Below are positions 32,679-41,721 of a DNA stretch of 64,000 bases, piece by piece. Both the position numbers and the translations under genes were made by a program. A model generated the notes under the pieces. The model searched no databases and had not been told where the DNA came from. It saw only the letters and a list, made by a program, of their open reading frames with translations. This DNA is from JANXYW01 sp031400455 (GTDB taxonomy: Bacteria; Chloroflexota; Dehalococcoidia; DSTF01; JACRBR01), in assembly GCA_031400455.1 (NCBI GenBank), contig JANNPX010000020.1:1-64000 (forward strand), in the 5' to 3' direction. Numbering within the stretch: the first letter of the stretch is position 1; the number at the start of each line of letters is the position of its first letter.

Positions 32679-33515
32679 CTACCGCAGCCGCAGGGCCGCA
32701 GCATGCGCCCGCTCCTCAGCCCGATCATCGATCGCCGCCAGCTCCACATCGCCGTGCACACGCCGCAGCGCCAAACCGATCACGTGGTCCGCCAGCGCCG
32801 GATTCTTCGGCAGCAGCGATCCATGCACGTACGTCCCGATCGCGTTCCGGTACACCGCCCCCTCCGTGCCATCCTCGCCGTTATTCCCGAACCCGTGCCG
32901 CACCCGCGCCAGCGGCCGCACCCCGGGACCCAGCCGCGTCCGCCCACCATGGTTCTCGAACCCAACGATCGTCGCCGCCGACCCATGCGCCCCGGCCTCG
33001 AACCCGCTATCCGTCCTGAGCCCCCTCTCCCCCTGTGGGAGAGGGGCGCCCGACGTTTGGTCGCCAGAGGAGACAGGGCGGGGTGAGGGCCACTCGGCCA
33101 TGATGTTCCCGATAAGCCGCTTCGCTCCCACTCCCGGATGCTCCGTGTGCAGATCAAAGACACCGATCCCCGGCAGCTCCGCCCCCGACGCCTCGCGATA
33201 GAACCGCCCGAACAACTGGTACGCCCCGCACACCGCCAGCATTGCCACGTCGGACTCGACCGCCTCGCGCACCGCATCCGCCTTCGTCGCCAGCAGATCG
33301 TCGACCACGCCGCGCTGCTCGCGATCCTGTGCCCCGCCAGCAAAGATCAGGTCGTGCGAAAGCGGCTCGAACCGGTCGCGCAACCCCAGCTCCGTCAGCT
33401 CGAACCCGATCCCGCGCGCCTCGCACCGCCGCCGCAAACACATGATGTTCCCGCGGTCGCCATAGATATTCATCAGCCGCGGATAAAGATGCACGACGCG
33501 CAGCGTGATCGTCAT
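32679..33515 (-). CDS. gatD: lipid II glutaminyl amidotransferase, glutaminase subunit
   Basis: With MurT it amidates the D-Glu of lipid II using glutamine. 278 residues from the ATG at 33515 (MTITLRVVHLYPRLMNIYGDRGN region). Nucleophile Cys in MLAVCGAYQLFG, substrate motif IVGFENHGGRT, and His in GTYVHGSLLPKNPALAD. About 23 residues between IMAEW and GFEAG are encoded by a dispersed repeat (33020-33088) that has kept the reading frame and falls in a loop before the conserved FENHGGRT. murT lies upstream on the same strand. Confidence 0.92.
   Translation of the reverse strand: MTITLRVVHLYPRLMNIYGDRGNIMCLRRRCEARGIGFELTELGLRDRFEPLSHDLIFAGGAQDREQRGVVDDLLATKADAVREAVESDVAMLAVCGAYQLFGRFYREASGAELPGIGVFDLHTEHPGVGAKRLIGNIMAEWPSPRPVSSGDQTSGAPLPQGERGLRTDSGFEAGAHGSAATIVGFENHGGRTRLGPGVRPLARVRHGFGNNGEDGTEGAVYRNAIGTYVHGSLLPKNPALADHVIGLALRRVHGDVELAAIDDRAEERAHAAALRLR
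33020..33088. repeat. repeat family A variant inserted in frame in gatD
   Basis: CCCCCTCTCCCCCTGTGGGA, then GAGGGG, and after a variable middle AGACAGGGCGGGGTGAGGG. Similar layout to 33555-33623, which lies just outside the gene. Confidence 0.75.
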
Positions 33516-33554
33516 AGGGCACCTTCGCCACATGTCGAGCACAACATCCGTATG

Positions 33555-33623
33555 ATCCCCTCTCCACGTCGTGGAGAGGGGTGGCCGATCGCAGAGTCGC
33601 CGGGGAGACAGGCCGGGGTGAGG
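33555..33623. repeat. repeat family A variant between murT and gatD
   Basis: TCCCCTCTCCACGTCGTGGA then GAGGGGTGGCC, ending AGACAGGCCGGGGTGAGG. It fills most of the 130-nt murT-gatD spacer. Confidence 0.75.
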
Positions 33624-33645
33624 TGCGCGTGTCCGCGCCAACCAC

Positions 33646-35121
33646 TCATGGCGCCTCCTCCCAAAACTTCGACCCGCCCGACCGCTTCGCCAGCAGCTCC
33701 CGTACCTCCAGCATCGCCGTATACGTCGGCACGACATACAACGTGCCACCCACAGGCGTCGCCTCGAGCGCGCGCTCCAGCGCCGCCGGCGTCTCGCGCT
33801 CGAGCAGCACCTCGTCGCCGAATCCCGCGTACTTCAGTCGCAACGCCAGGTCCTCCGCGCGCGTCCCCGCCGCCAGCACCCACTCGGTCCGCGGCTGCAC
33901 GGTCTCGTAGTCCGCATCCCAGATCCACGACACATCGCGCCCATCAGCGATCCCGTCGTTCAGAAAGAAGAGCAGCCGCAGCGCCTCGCCATCCGAGCCT
34001 GCGCGCCCCGAACCGGCGATCGTCCGTAGCACCTGGTTCAACCCCGTCGGATTCTTCCCCAACAGCACCCGCACATCACGCCCGTCGACCACAAACCGTT
34101 CCTGCCGCCCGAACGCCGCCGAAAATCCCTCCAGCGCCGGCACGATCGCCTCGCGCGACAGCCCCATCGCCAGCGCGCCCGACACCGCCGCCAGCGCGTT
34201 GTACGCGTTGTACAGCCCCGCCAGCGGCAACGTGAACGCGATCTCGCCGTCCGGCGTGGCGATGGTGAGCGCCGTCGCATCATCACTCACGACGACCCGC
34301 GTCACCCGCACGTCCGCCACAGGACGAGCGTTCCCGCACGAAGGACACCGCCAATGCCCGAGGTGCCCGTAGAACGTCGCCGTGTACGCGATCTCCGCGC
34401 CACAGTTCAAGCACGTCCGAAAGTCCGACGCATGATCGTCGCCCGCCCCCGTTGCCGACGTATCGTCGATGCCGTAATAGACGACTCGCCCCGCATACCC
34501 CGCCCCCAGATGCGCCACCCCAGGATCATCAGCATTCAGCACGATCACCGGCAACGAATCTCCATCCGAAGCTCCCCTTCCCCCGCTGGAAGGTCGAAGA
34601 CTCGCCGCAGGAGAGGGCCGGGGGTTAGGAAGCGCCCGTTCCCACGCCGCCGCAACCGTATCGACCTCGCCATACCGGTCGAGTTGATCCCGGAAGAGAT
34701 TCGTGAACACGATCGCGCGCAGCGCCACAGATCGCGCGATCTCCGGCAGCGTCGCCTCATCCACTTCGAGGATCGCCAGCCGCTTCGCAGCATCCGGTAT
34801 CGCGCCCGCAAGCGTCGCCTCGTCGACAAGCATCGCCGCGACGCCGCGCATCAGGTTCGACCCGCTGCGATTGTGCAGCGGCCGCAGCCCCGCCTCGCTT
34901 GCGATCCGGCTCAGCATCAGCGATGTCGTCGTCTTCCCGTTCGTCCCCGTCACGGCGATCGCGCCCGCGCCCGCCTGCGACGTCAACGCACGCACCAACC
35001 CCGGATCGATTCGCAGCGCCGCCAACCCGGCAATAGCCGTCCCACCCCCGCGCCCAAGCAAGCGCGAAGCAGCACCAGCAACCTTGCCGGCAGCAACAGC
35101 AGCAACAACGCGCGGATTCAT
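33646..35121 (-). CDS. murT: lipid II isoglutaminyl synthase, Mur-ligase-like subunit
   Basis: 491 residues. The Mur-ligase P-loop ITGTNGKTTTSL-type motif is AVTGTNGKTTTSLML near 56-70. A zinc ribbon (CLNCG...CPSCG, about 237-262) sits in the middle domain as in known MurT. The C-terminal DUF1727 domain follows (DGIADGRDVSWIWDADYE). It activates the lipid II glutamate with ATP for amidation by GatD. Residues around 168-190 (NPRPSPAASLRPSSGGRG) are encoded by a dispersed repeat in frame. TATAAC lies 8 nt before the ATG, so the start may be leaderless. Confidence 0.93.
   Translation of the reverse strand: MNPRVVAAVAAGKVAGAASRLLGRGGGTAIAGLAALRIDPGLVRALTSQAGAGAIAVTGTNGKTTTSLMLSRIASEAGLRPLHNRSGSNLMRGVAAMLVDEATLAGAIPDAAKRLAILEVDEATLPEIARSVALRAIVFTNLFRDQLDRYGEVDTVAAAWERALPNPRPSPAASLRPSSGGRGASDGDSLPVIVLNADDPGVAHLGAGYAGRVVYYGIDDTSATGAGDDHASDFRTCLNCGAEIAYTATFYGHLGHWRCPSCGNARPVADVRVTRVVVSDDATALTIATPDGEIAFTLPLAGLYNAYNALAAVSGALAMGLSREAIVPALEGFSAAFGRQERFVVDGRDVRVLLGKNPTGLNQVLRTIAGSGRAGSDGEALRLLFFLNDGIADGRDVSWIWDADYETVQPRTEWVLAAGTRAEDLALRLKYAGFGDEVLLERETPAALERALEATPVGGTLYVVPTYTAMLEVRELLAKRSGGSKFWEEAP
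34570..34630. repeat. repeat family A variant inserted in frame in murT
   Basis: GCTCCCCTTCCCCCGCTGGA, a variable middle, and GGAGAGGGCCGGGGGTTAGG. It adds about 20 residues without breaking the gene. Confidence 0.75.
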
Positions 35122-35129
35122 GGCTGAAG

Positions 35130-35135
35130 GTTATA
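35130..35135 (-). promoter_or_regulatory. -10 box, possible leaderless promoter of murT-gatD
   Basis: TATAAC on the minus strand ends 8 nt before the murT ATG at 35121. Confidence 0.4.
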
Positions 35136-35242
35136 GGGAATACGTCGCCGTTCGTAGTTGACCACGCACTAGGGTACGTAGCGTGGACTTCAGTCCGCGC
35201 GGCCCCCGTACGCAGACGCGCACCCCAGCTACCAGCGAGGAA

Positions 35243-35277
35243 CTACGAACTGTGAACTGCCAACTACAAACTCCCTA
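35243..35277. repeat. AACTAC-type simple repeat (family E) ending on a stop codon
   Basis: Units of AACTACGAACTGTGAACTGC type ending in AACTCCCTA; the last CTA is the complement of the TAG stop of the SDR gene, exactly as at 8851-8890. Confidence 0.55.
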
Positions 35278-36060
35278 ATGCATCTCCTGCCCGCCGGAGA
35301 TGTTGATCGCCTGCCCGGTCATGTAGTCCGCGTCATCGCTCGCCAGGAACGTGATGATCTTCGCCACATCCTCCGGATAGCCGACCCGCCCCAGAGGGAT
35401 CGTCGACAGCGGACGCCTGATCGCTTCCGTGAACTGCTCGTCGGTGAGGTTGATGCCCATCCCGGCGCCGCGCAAGAGCGGCGTATCGATCGTCCCGGGG
35501 CAAACGCAGTTGACGTTGATCTTGTGCGCGCCGACTTCCTTCGCGAACGCCTGCGTGAACAGTACGACGCCCGCCTTCGACGCACAGTACGGCGTCAGCA
35601 TCGCGAACCCCGTCTTCCCGGCTTGCGATGCCACGCTGATGATCCTCCCGCCGCCACCCTGCTTGATGAACTGCCGCGCCGCCGCCTTCGAGCACAGGAA
35701 CACCGACTTCAGGTTCACCGCGATCGTCCGATCCCACGCCTCCTCCGGCATGTCGACGATCGGGATCGGCGGATTGCCGATGCCGGCGTTGTTCACCAGG
35801 ATGTCCAGCCGGTCGAATCGCGCGACAGTCGCGTCGAAGAATCGTTGCACGTCCGCGCTGGAGCTGACGTCGCCCTGCAGCGTGATGTACTGCACGCCAG
35901 TCCCACTCGCGTCCAACACCTTCGCCGTCTCGTCCAGATGCTCCTGCTGGATATCGACCAGCGCCAGCCGCGCGCCTTCCTTCGCATACCGCAGCGCCAC
36001 CCCGCGCCCAATCCCGCGCCCACCCCCAGTAATGATCGCGACCTTGTCCTTCAGTAGCAT
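35275..36060 (-). CDS. short-chain dehydrogenase/reductase
   Basis: 261 residues from the ATG at 36060. Nucleotide-binding motif TGGGRGIGRG near 15, NNAGIG near 90, catalytic Ser in ISVASQAG and the Tyr-x3-Lys pair in YCASKAG near 160. The C-terminus GQAINISGGQEMH is typical of classical SDRs that use NAD(H) or NADP(H), such as acetoin/2,3-butanediol or 3-oxoacyl reductases. Asp in the VDIQ segment after beta-strand 2 favours NAD. Substrate unknown; no pathway genes are adjacent. Confidence 0.9.
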   Translation of the reverse strand: MLLKDKVAIITGGGRGIGRGVALRYAKEGARLALVDIQQEHLDETAKVLDASGTGVQYITLQGDVSSSADVQRFFDATVARFDRLDILVNNAGIGNPPIPIVDMPEEAWDRTIAVNLKSVFLCSKAAARQFIKQGGGGRIISVASQAGKTGFAMLTPYCASKAGVVLFTQAFAKEVGAHKINVNCVCPGTIDTPLLRGAGMGINLTDEQFTEAIRRPLSTIPLGRVGYPEDVAKIITFLASDDADYMTGQAINISGGQEMH

Positions 36061-36224
36061 GTAGGAGCCCTCTCTAACGATGCAGCGCACCATGTGGTGG
36101 TCGCCTCGGCAACAGAATCAGGCGCAGTGTCGATGCAAGCGCGCTCAGGCTCAAGCCGAACCGGACGGCCCGACCCAACCCGACGAGAAGTCGGCGACCC
36201 ACCAGCGATGCGGCGCTAGGATTC

Positions 36225-36253
36225 TTGACTCCGATCCTCCGCCCTCTTACGCT
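36225..36253 (+). promoter_or_regulatory. housekeeping sigma promoter of recG
   Basis: TTGACT (36225-36230) and TACGCT (36248-36253) are separated by exactly 17 bases, about 80 nt upstream of recG. Confidence 0.6.
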
Positions 36254-36335
36254 GATCTCGAACAGATGACCTAGATCCCAGCACGCAGCACTGCTGCGTC
36301 ACGGTGGAAAGCGCCCGTCCCTGGTCACCATCACC

Positions 36336-38903
36336 ATGACCGAAGACCGCCTTCGGAAAGTCCTCGAGTTGGAGCGCTCGAAGCGCTTCAGCGACCGCGC
36401 CGTCACCGCCGGACTCGACTCCTTCCTCAAGAACCTCGCCACGCGCGAAGCCTCCCAGCTCAACAGCGACGTCTTCGCCCGCATCCAGGCCCTCCCCGTA
36501 CAGGGCTACCGCTCCCTGACCCCCGCGAAGCGCAAAGAGTGGCTCGAAGCCATGCTCGGCGAACTCCGCGACGGAGGGAAGCAGGAGGCGGGACGCGAGA
36601 CTGAACCGCGATCAAAAACGGGCGGCGTGCCGGAGCACCTTGCACGCGACACCTCAACTCCAACCTCCACCGACCAAGCCAAACCTTCCGATCCAAAGCC
36701 TCCCCTCTCCGTCGGGCGGAGAGGGGCCGGGGGTGCGGTCTCCAGCGTCCCCAAACCAGCCCGCCCCTACACCCAAGAAGAACTCGGCGCGCTCGGCGTC
36801 GATGCCGAACTCCAGGCGCTCAAGCGCATCGGCTTCGCGCTCAAGGTGAAGTTCGAGAAGCTCAAGGTCGTCACCGTCCGCGATCTCCTGCTCTTCTTCC
36901 CGCGCCGCCACGTCGACTACGGCGAGCCCGTGCCCGTCTCGCAGCTCCAGATCGGCAAGGAGCAGACCGTGCGCGTCCGCGTATGGAGCGCGACCGAGAA
37001 GAAGATGGGCTTCCGCATCCGCTCCACCGAGGCGAAGGTTGGCGACTCGACCGGCATGATGTCGTGCACGTGGTTCAACCAGCCGTGGATCGCGAAGCAG
37101 CTCCCCGTTAACGCGGAGATCGTGCTCTCCGGCCGCGTCGCCGAGTACCAGGGCCGCCCCAAGTTCGATAATCCGGAGTGGGAGATCTGGAGCGAAGATC
37201 TCCTCCACACCGGTCGCCTCGTGCCGATCTACCCGCTCACTGCCGGCCTGCAGAACCGCGCCGTCCGCGGCGTGATGCAGGAGGCGATCGAGCGCTACGT
37301 CACGAGGCTCCCTGACCCGCTGCCGGCAGAGATGCGCGCTCGCTTCGGCCTCGCATCGATCGCCCAGGCCGTCACGCAGATGCACTACCCCACTGACCGC
37401 GCGTCGCTCGAGCAAGCCCGTCGGCGGCTCGCCTTCGAGGAGCTGCTGCCGATCCAGCTCACCATGCAGCTCCGACGCCGCCACTTCCAGAAGTCCGCCC
37501 CCGCCGAGCCCGCACCCATCTCGGCGCCGGTCGAGCGCGCCTTCGTCGAGTCGCTGCCGTTCACGCTCACCGGCGCACAGGACCGCGTGATGTTCGACGT
37601 GCTCAACGACCTCCGCAAGCCGATCCCCATGTCGCGCCTCGTGCAGGGCGATGTCGGCAGCGGCAAGACCGTCATCGCTGCCGCGGCGCTCGTCGCCGCA
37701 ATCGAGAACGGCCGCCAGGCCGTCATGATGGCGCCCACCGAGATCCTCGCCGAGCAGCACTTCCGCACGCTGAAGGCGCTCTTCAGCGCGAACGGCAGCG
37801 GCGGGCCCGTATCAAGCGCATATCCAGATTTCCTCGACAGGCCGATCCGTATCGCGCTCCTCACCGGCAGCCTCAAGGCGAAGGAAAAGCGCGAGCTCTA
37901 CGAAGAGATCGAGGCCGGCGACATCGACATCATCTGCGGCACGCACGCCCTCATCCAGGGCGGCGTGCGATTCCACGACCTGGGCGTCGCCGTCGTCGAC
38001 GAGCAGCACCGCTTCGGCGTCATGCAGCGCGCCGCCCTGCGCGAGAAGGGCGCGGCCGCCGCGCACACGCCGCACATGCTCGTCATGACCGCAACACCCA
38101 TCCCGCGCACGCTCGCCCTCACCCTCTACGGCGACCTCGATATCTCCGTCGTCGACGAACTCCCTCCCGGCCGCCAGCCGATCAAGACGACCTGGGTCGG
38201 CCCGGACGAACGCGGCGATGCCGAGCGCTTCGTGCGCGGACAGGTCGAACTGGGACGTCAGGCGTTCGTCATCTGCCCGCTGGTCGAAGAGTCGGAGACG
38301 CTCGACGTGAAGTCGGCAACGGCGGAGTACGAGCGGCTGCAGCGGCAGGTGTACCCGGACTTGCGCCTCGAACTGCTGCACGGCCGCATGTCGTCGAAGC
38401 AGAAGGACGAAGTGATGCGGCGCTTCCGCGATGGCGACGCCGACATCCTCGTCTCGACCGCCGTCATCGAAGTCGGCATCGACATCCCGAACGCGTCCGT
38501 GATGATGATCGAGGGCGCCGACCGCTTCGGACTCGCGCAGCTCCACCAGTTCCGCGGCCGCGTCGGACGCGGCGCCGACAAGAGCTACTGCCTGCTGCTC
38601 TGCGACGAGCCCAGCGACGACGCGCGCGCCCGCCTCGAGCTGATGGAGGAGACGACCGACGGCTTCAAGCTCGCCGAAGCCGACATGCAACTCCGCGGAC
38701 CCGGCCAGTTCTTCGGCACGAAGCAGTCCGGCCTCCCCGGCCTCAAAGTCGCGAAGCTCACCGACGTCAAACTCATCGAGCTCACCCGCACCGAAGCCGC
38801 CCGGATGCTCGACGAAGACAGCGGCCTCACCCACCCCGAACACCGCGCCCTCAACATGCAGGTGCGTGCGCTGCTCGACCGTATCGTCGACGAAGAGCAC
38901 TAG
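36336..38903 (+). CDS. recG: ATP-dependent DNA helicase RecG
   Basis: Remodels stalled replication forks and branched DNA. 855 residues, longer than the usual 690-780. The wedge/OB domain is about 195-330 (LLFFPRRHVDYGEPVPVSQL). Helicase motifs: Walker A GDVGSGKT near 436, DEQHRFG (motif II), TATPIPRT (III), VEVGID-type VIEVGIDIPNA and QFRGRVGRG (VI). The N-terminal 160 residues are an extra domain plus linker, and about 13 of these residues (PPLSVGRRGAGGA) come from a dispersed repeat in frame. A TTGACT-N17-TACGCT promoter lies upstream and a hairpin repeat follows the stop. Confidence 0.95.
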   Translation: MTEDRLRKVLELERSKRFSDRAVTAGLDSFLKNLATREASQLNSDVFARIQALPVQGYRSLTPAKRKEWLEAMLGELRDGGKQEAGRETEPRSKTGGVPEHLARDTSTPTSTDQAKPSDPKPPLSVGRRGAGGAVSSVPKPARPYTQEELGALGVDAELQALKRIGFALKVKFEKLKVVTVRDLLLFFPRRHVDYGEPVPVSQLQIGKEQTVRVRVWSATEKKMGFRIRSTEAKVGDSTGMMSCTWFNQPWIAKQLPVNAEIVLSGRVAEYQGRPKFDNPEWEIWSEDLLHTGRLVPIYPLTAGLQNRAVRGVMQEAIERYVTRLPDPLPAEMRARFGLASIAQAVTQMHYPTDRASLEQARRRLAFEELLPIQLTMQLRRRHFQKSAPAEPAPISAPVERAFVESLPFTLTGAQDRVMFDVLNDLRKPIPMSRLVQGDVGSGKTVIAAAALVAAIENGRQAVMMAPTEILAEQHFRTLKALFSANGSGGPVSSAYPDFLDRPIRIALLTGSLKAKEKRELYEEIEAGDIDIICGTHALIQGGVRFHDLGVAVVDEQHRFGVMQRAALREKGAAAAHTPHMLVMTATPIPRTLALTLYGDLDISVVDELPPGRQPIKTTWVGPDERGDAERFVRGQVELGRQAFVICPLVEESETLDVKSATAEYERLQRQVYPDLRLELLHGRMSSKQKDEVMRRFRDGDADILVSTAVIEVGIDIPNASVMMIEGADRFGLAQLHQFRGRVGRGADKSYCLLLCDEPSDDARARLELMEETTDGFKLAEADMQLRGPGQFFGTKQSGLPGLKVAKLTDVKLIELTRTEAARMLDEDSGLTHPEHRALNMQVRALLDRIVDEEH
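36699..36738. repeat. repeat family A variant inserted in frame in recG
   Basis: CCTCCCCTCTCCGTCGGGCG then GAGAGGGGCCGGGGGTG. It encodes a Pro/Gly/Arg-rich piece of the linker between the N-terminal extension and the wedge domain. Confidence 0.75.
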
Positions 38904-38922
38904 AAGCAGCGTCAGCCACAAC

Positions 38923-38948
38923 CGTGGCGCGGGCTCTTCAGCCCGCGT
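38923..38948. repeat. hairpin repeat family B downstream of recG
   Basis: CGTGGCGCGGGCTCTTCAGC then CCGCG, 20 nt after the recG stop and 18 nt from the convergent gene, so it may act as a transcription end in both directions. Confidence 0.6.
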
Positions 38949-38965
38949 CCCCCTGTGTGGTGTGA

Positions 38966-41506
38966 TCACGCGCAGGCGGAGACTGGTTGCGTGAAGACGT
39001 TCGCCATGCGCGTCAGATCGAGAATGCTGATGGCGGCGTCAGCGTCCTGGCTATAACGCTCGGGCGCGGGCGGGATGGATTGCGTGAAGTACAGCGCCAC
39101 TTTCGTGATGTCGAGGATGGAGACGGCGCCGTCACCGTCTACATCGGCGCGCATGATGCTGCAATAGGTCAGCGGGTCTTCGGTTAGCGGCGCCGCTGTC
39201 TCCTGATCGTCCGTGTACCCATCGCCGTCGATCTCGTCGTCGCAAGCGTCACCGAGCGCGTCGGCGCCGGGGCGGTTCGCGGCGGGATTCGCGGCGTCGG
39301 TGTTGAGTTGGTCCGCATTCGCGGCGAGTACGCAGTTGTCTGCTCCGTTGAGGGCATTGTCGCCGTCGACATCTGGATCGCACTGGTTGCCGACACCGTC
39401 GTTGTCCGAGTCGACTTGGCCACTATTCGCGACGGTCGAGCAGTTGTCGACACTGTCCGAGATACCGTCGGCATCCGCGTCTGCGACGAGTGCGAACTGG
39501 CGACTCGTTACCACCTCCGCAGTGACGGGCTCGGCACCGGTGTTCATCAGGCGGTGCGTCCACACGCCGGGCTCCGGGTTGGCGACGTGCCAACTTGTGA
39601 AGCCTGGACCGGACGAGAATACCGGCGTCCCATAGGCGGAGGCGAGAGACGCGACGGCGCTCTTCACTGAACCGACAGGCGCGTTTGGTTGGGATGGGCA
39701 GAAGAGAGTTGCTGATGGCGAGAACAGACAGTCGTCCGGCACGGCAAGTGGTGCTCCGTCTGGGTAGGTAGTGGTTACATCGAGACTCGCCGGAAGGTTG
39801 TCGAGCAGAAGGTTCGGGCTCATGTCGATAGCCGATTCAGCCGCAATGCCCGGCGCCAAGAGCGCGATGAAGCCCGGATCGCATTGCAAGCGAAGCAACG
39901 CGCATCCAATGAAGGTCAGCGCTCGGTCATGCGAATCCACAGTAAGTGCGCTCCCGCAATCTAGGTCACCCCAGAGGCTTGCGTGATGTTCGGCAGCCAG
40001 CGTCAGCACATTCTTCGCCCAGCTAAGGCGACCCACGCCCGGCTCGACGGGATCAGGATCAAGCGGCGCGCAGAGCGCGCCCGGATCCGCAACGAGATTG
40101 TAGAGATCGAATGACCGTGCTCCGGGGTCAGTGATCGCCCAGAGCACCGCTGAATCAGAGTTGAAATCCCACATCGAGTCGAACCCGTACGTCTCGATTA
40201 CCGGCACCACTAGCCCACGTCGGAGCTGGCCCCAGTAGCTAAGATTGACACGCTGGCTGCAGACCCTTCCAAGTGGACCGAATAGCAGCTGCCCGTCGAG
40301 CGCCAACTTGCTGCGCAGATCGTCAACGCCGAATGCGCCGTCAATTGTGACGATGGATCCGATGTTATCCCGAACCGCCGAAACGGCGTAGTGTGACGCG
40401 TAGTATGTCGCGAGTACGGCCCCCTGACTATGGGCGATGAAATCGATCGTCACGCCAGGGTCGGCTATGACCAGATCCGTCACGATTTCATCCAAGTACT
40501 CCGCTTGGCCATCACGCCCCTTCATATCGTCGAGGCTCCAGCAACTGGCGTCGTCGTTGTACCCGGGGTTGGACGAGGTCTCGCAGGTTTCGCGCGACAC
40601 GGACGGGCTTCGATAGCTGTAGTAGAGGATGTCGTTGTCGCTAAGACCAAGCGGCGCGACGAGTGGTGACTGACCTCCCACGTTCGTGATGTAGTCCTTG
40701 ATCCACTTGACTCGGTTCGTGAAGCCATTTTCGTCAGGCGGCTTCGTGCAATCCGCGTCGCTGTTAATGCCCTGGATGAAGATGACTTTGCGGTGGGACG
40801 GCGGCGCGCACGAGTCCGCGCCCGATCCGGCATATCGAATGGATGCTTCGATCGACGTGCTGTCGTTCAAATAGTTGAGATTGGTTCCCCAACCCACCGC
40901 GAAGTCGACGACATCGCCAGCGACGAGCGGGATAGACGCAGAGAAGCACGCGGGTGCGCCCGGAGTGGAGCCCGAGAACAACTCTACTCCGTTTTGCCGA
41001 ATGTGGACATCGGTACGGCCGGGGTGAATATCCACGGTGTCGAATAGTGCGTCGATAGACGCCGAGCCACTCTGCGGAGCCACGAAACGCACGATGGCTT
41101 CCTCGCCAGATGCTCCTGGATGAAACACCAACTGCCCTGGGTTGACATTGAGCGTAATGTAGGCAATCGAACTGGTCGTCCCGTTGAATAGGACGGTCGG
41201 CGTGCCGTTTATCTGCACGACCGAGTGTTTCCACGAATCAAGTCCTGGGGTCACTTGTAGTTGGGAGTCGAATAACGTGAATGCACCGCTTGAAATGAAC
41301 CCGTATGACCAAGGACCGTTGGGGTTCGTGGTTGCGGAGAAGTCGTCGGCAGCGTCGAAGACACTTTGCGCCGCGGCAAGCGTTGTGCCCGCGGCCTGCC
41401 CCCGGATGCCCGGCGAAACGCGGGCGGCCGTGCTCGCGTTGTCGATGACTCCCGCCGAGAGGCAGAGCAGCGCGGCGAGCAGCACTATGCGCGGTCGCAG
41501 CAACAT
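38966..41506 (-). CDS. large secreted protein: lipase-like domain, thrombospondin type 3 repeats and dockerin-type pair
   Basis: 846 residues. A signal peptide (IVLLAALLCLSAGV) is followed by a beta-sandwich-like region (50-230) and an alpha/beta-hydrolase region with a lipase nucleophile elbow IDFIAHSQGAVLATYY near 365. At about 680-770 come DADADGISDSVDNC, VDSDNDGVGNQCD and similar calcium-binding thrombospondin type 3 repeats. The last 60 residues hold two dockerin I-like repeats (DVDGDGAVSILDITKVALYF, DADAAISILDLTRMANVF). Several Cys residues suggest export. Base composition is clearly less GC-biased than the neighbours, hinting at transfer. Confidence 0.85.
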   Translation of the reverse strand: MLLRPRIVLLAALLCLSAGVIDNASTAARVSPGIRGQAAGTTLAAAQSVFDAADDFSATTNPNGPWSYGFISSGAFTLFDSQLQVTPGLDSWKHSVVQINGTPTVLFNGTTSSIAYITLNVNPGQLVFHPGASGEEAIVRFVAPQSGSASIDALFDTVDIHPGRTDVHIRQNGVELFSGSTPGAPACFSASIPLVAGDVVDFAVGWGTNLNYLNDSTSIEASIRYAGSGADSCAPPSHRKVIFIQGINSDADCTKPPDENGFTNRVKWIKDYITNVGGQSPLVAPLGLSDNDILYYSYRSPSVSRETCETSSNPGYNDDASCWSLDDMKGRDGQAEYLDEIVTDLVIADPGVTIDFIAHSQGAVLATYYASHYAVSAVRDNIGSIVTIDGAFGVDDLRSKLALDGQLLFGPLGRVCSQRVNLSYWGQLRRGLVVPVIETYGFDSMWDFNSDSAVLWAITDPGARSFDLYNLVADPGALCAPLDPDPVEPGVGRLSWAKNVLTLAAEHHASLWGDLDCGSALTVDSHDRALTFIGCALLRLQCDPGFIALLAPGIAAESAIDMSPNLLLDNLPASLDVTTTYPDGAPLAVPDDCLFSPSATLFCPSQPNAPVGSVKSAVASLASAYGTPVFSSGPGFTSWHVANPEPGVWTHRLMNTGAEPVTAEVVTSRQFALVADADADGISDSVDNCSTVANSGQVDSDNDGVGNQCDPDVDGDNALNGADNCVLAANADQLNTDAANPAANRPGADALGDACDDEIDGDGYTDDQETAAPLTEDPLTYCSIMRADVDGDGAVSILDITKVALYFTQSIPPAPERYSQDADAAISILDLTRMANVFTQPVSACA

Positions 41507-41721
41507 ATCGGCGAGCCTTTCGGGCGTCGTTCACGGGGTCTGGCGTTACGGTACGACGGATGAGCCGGCGGTGTAAAGCGCGGAAGGGTGACATTTGGTA
41601 CCCGTTTCGAGAATCGGCGGCGGCGCGCCCTCCCCCGACGACCGACGACTGAAGACCGACGACCACCCTAGAACCTACGCCCCCACATCGATAACCTTCC
41701 CTCCACAAGGAGGTCACCCGC

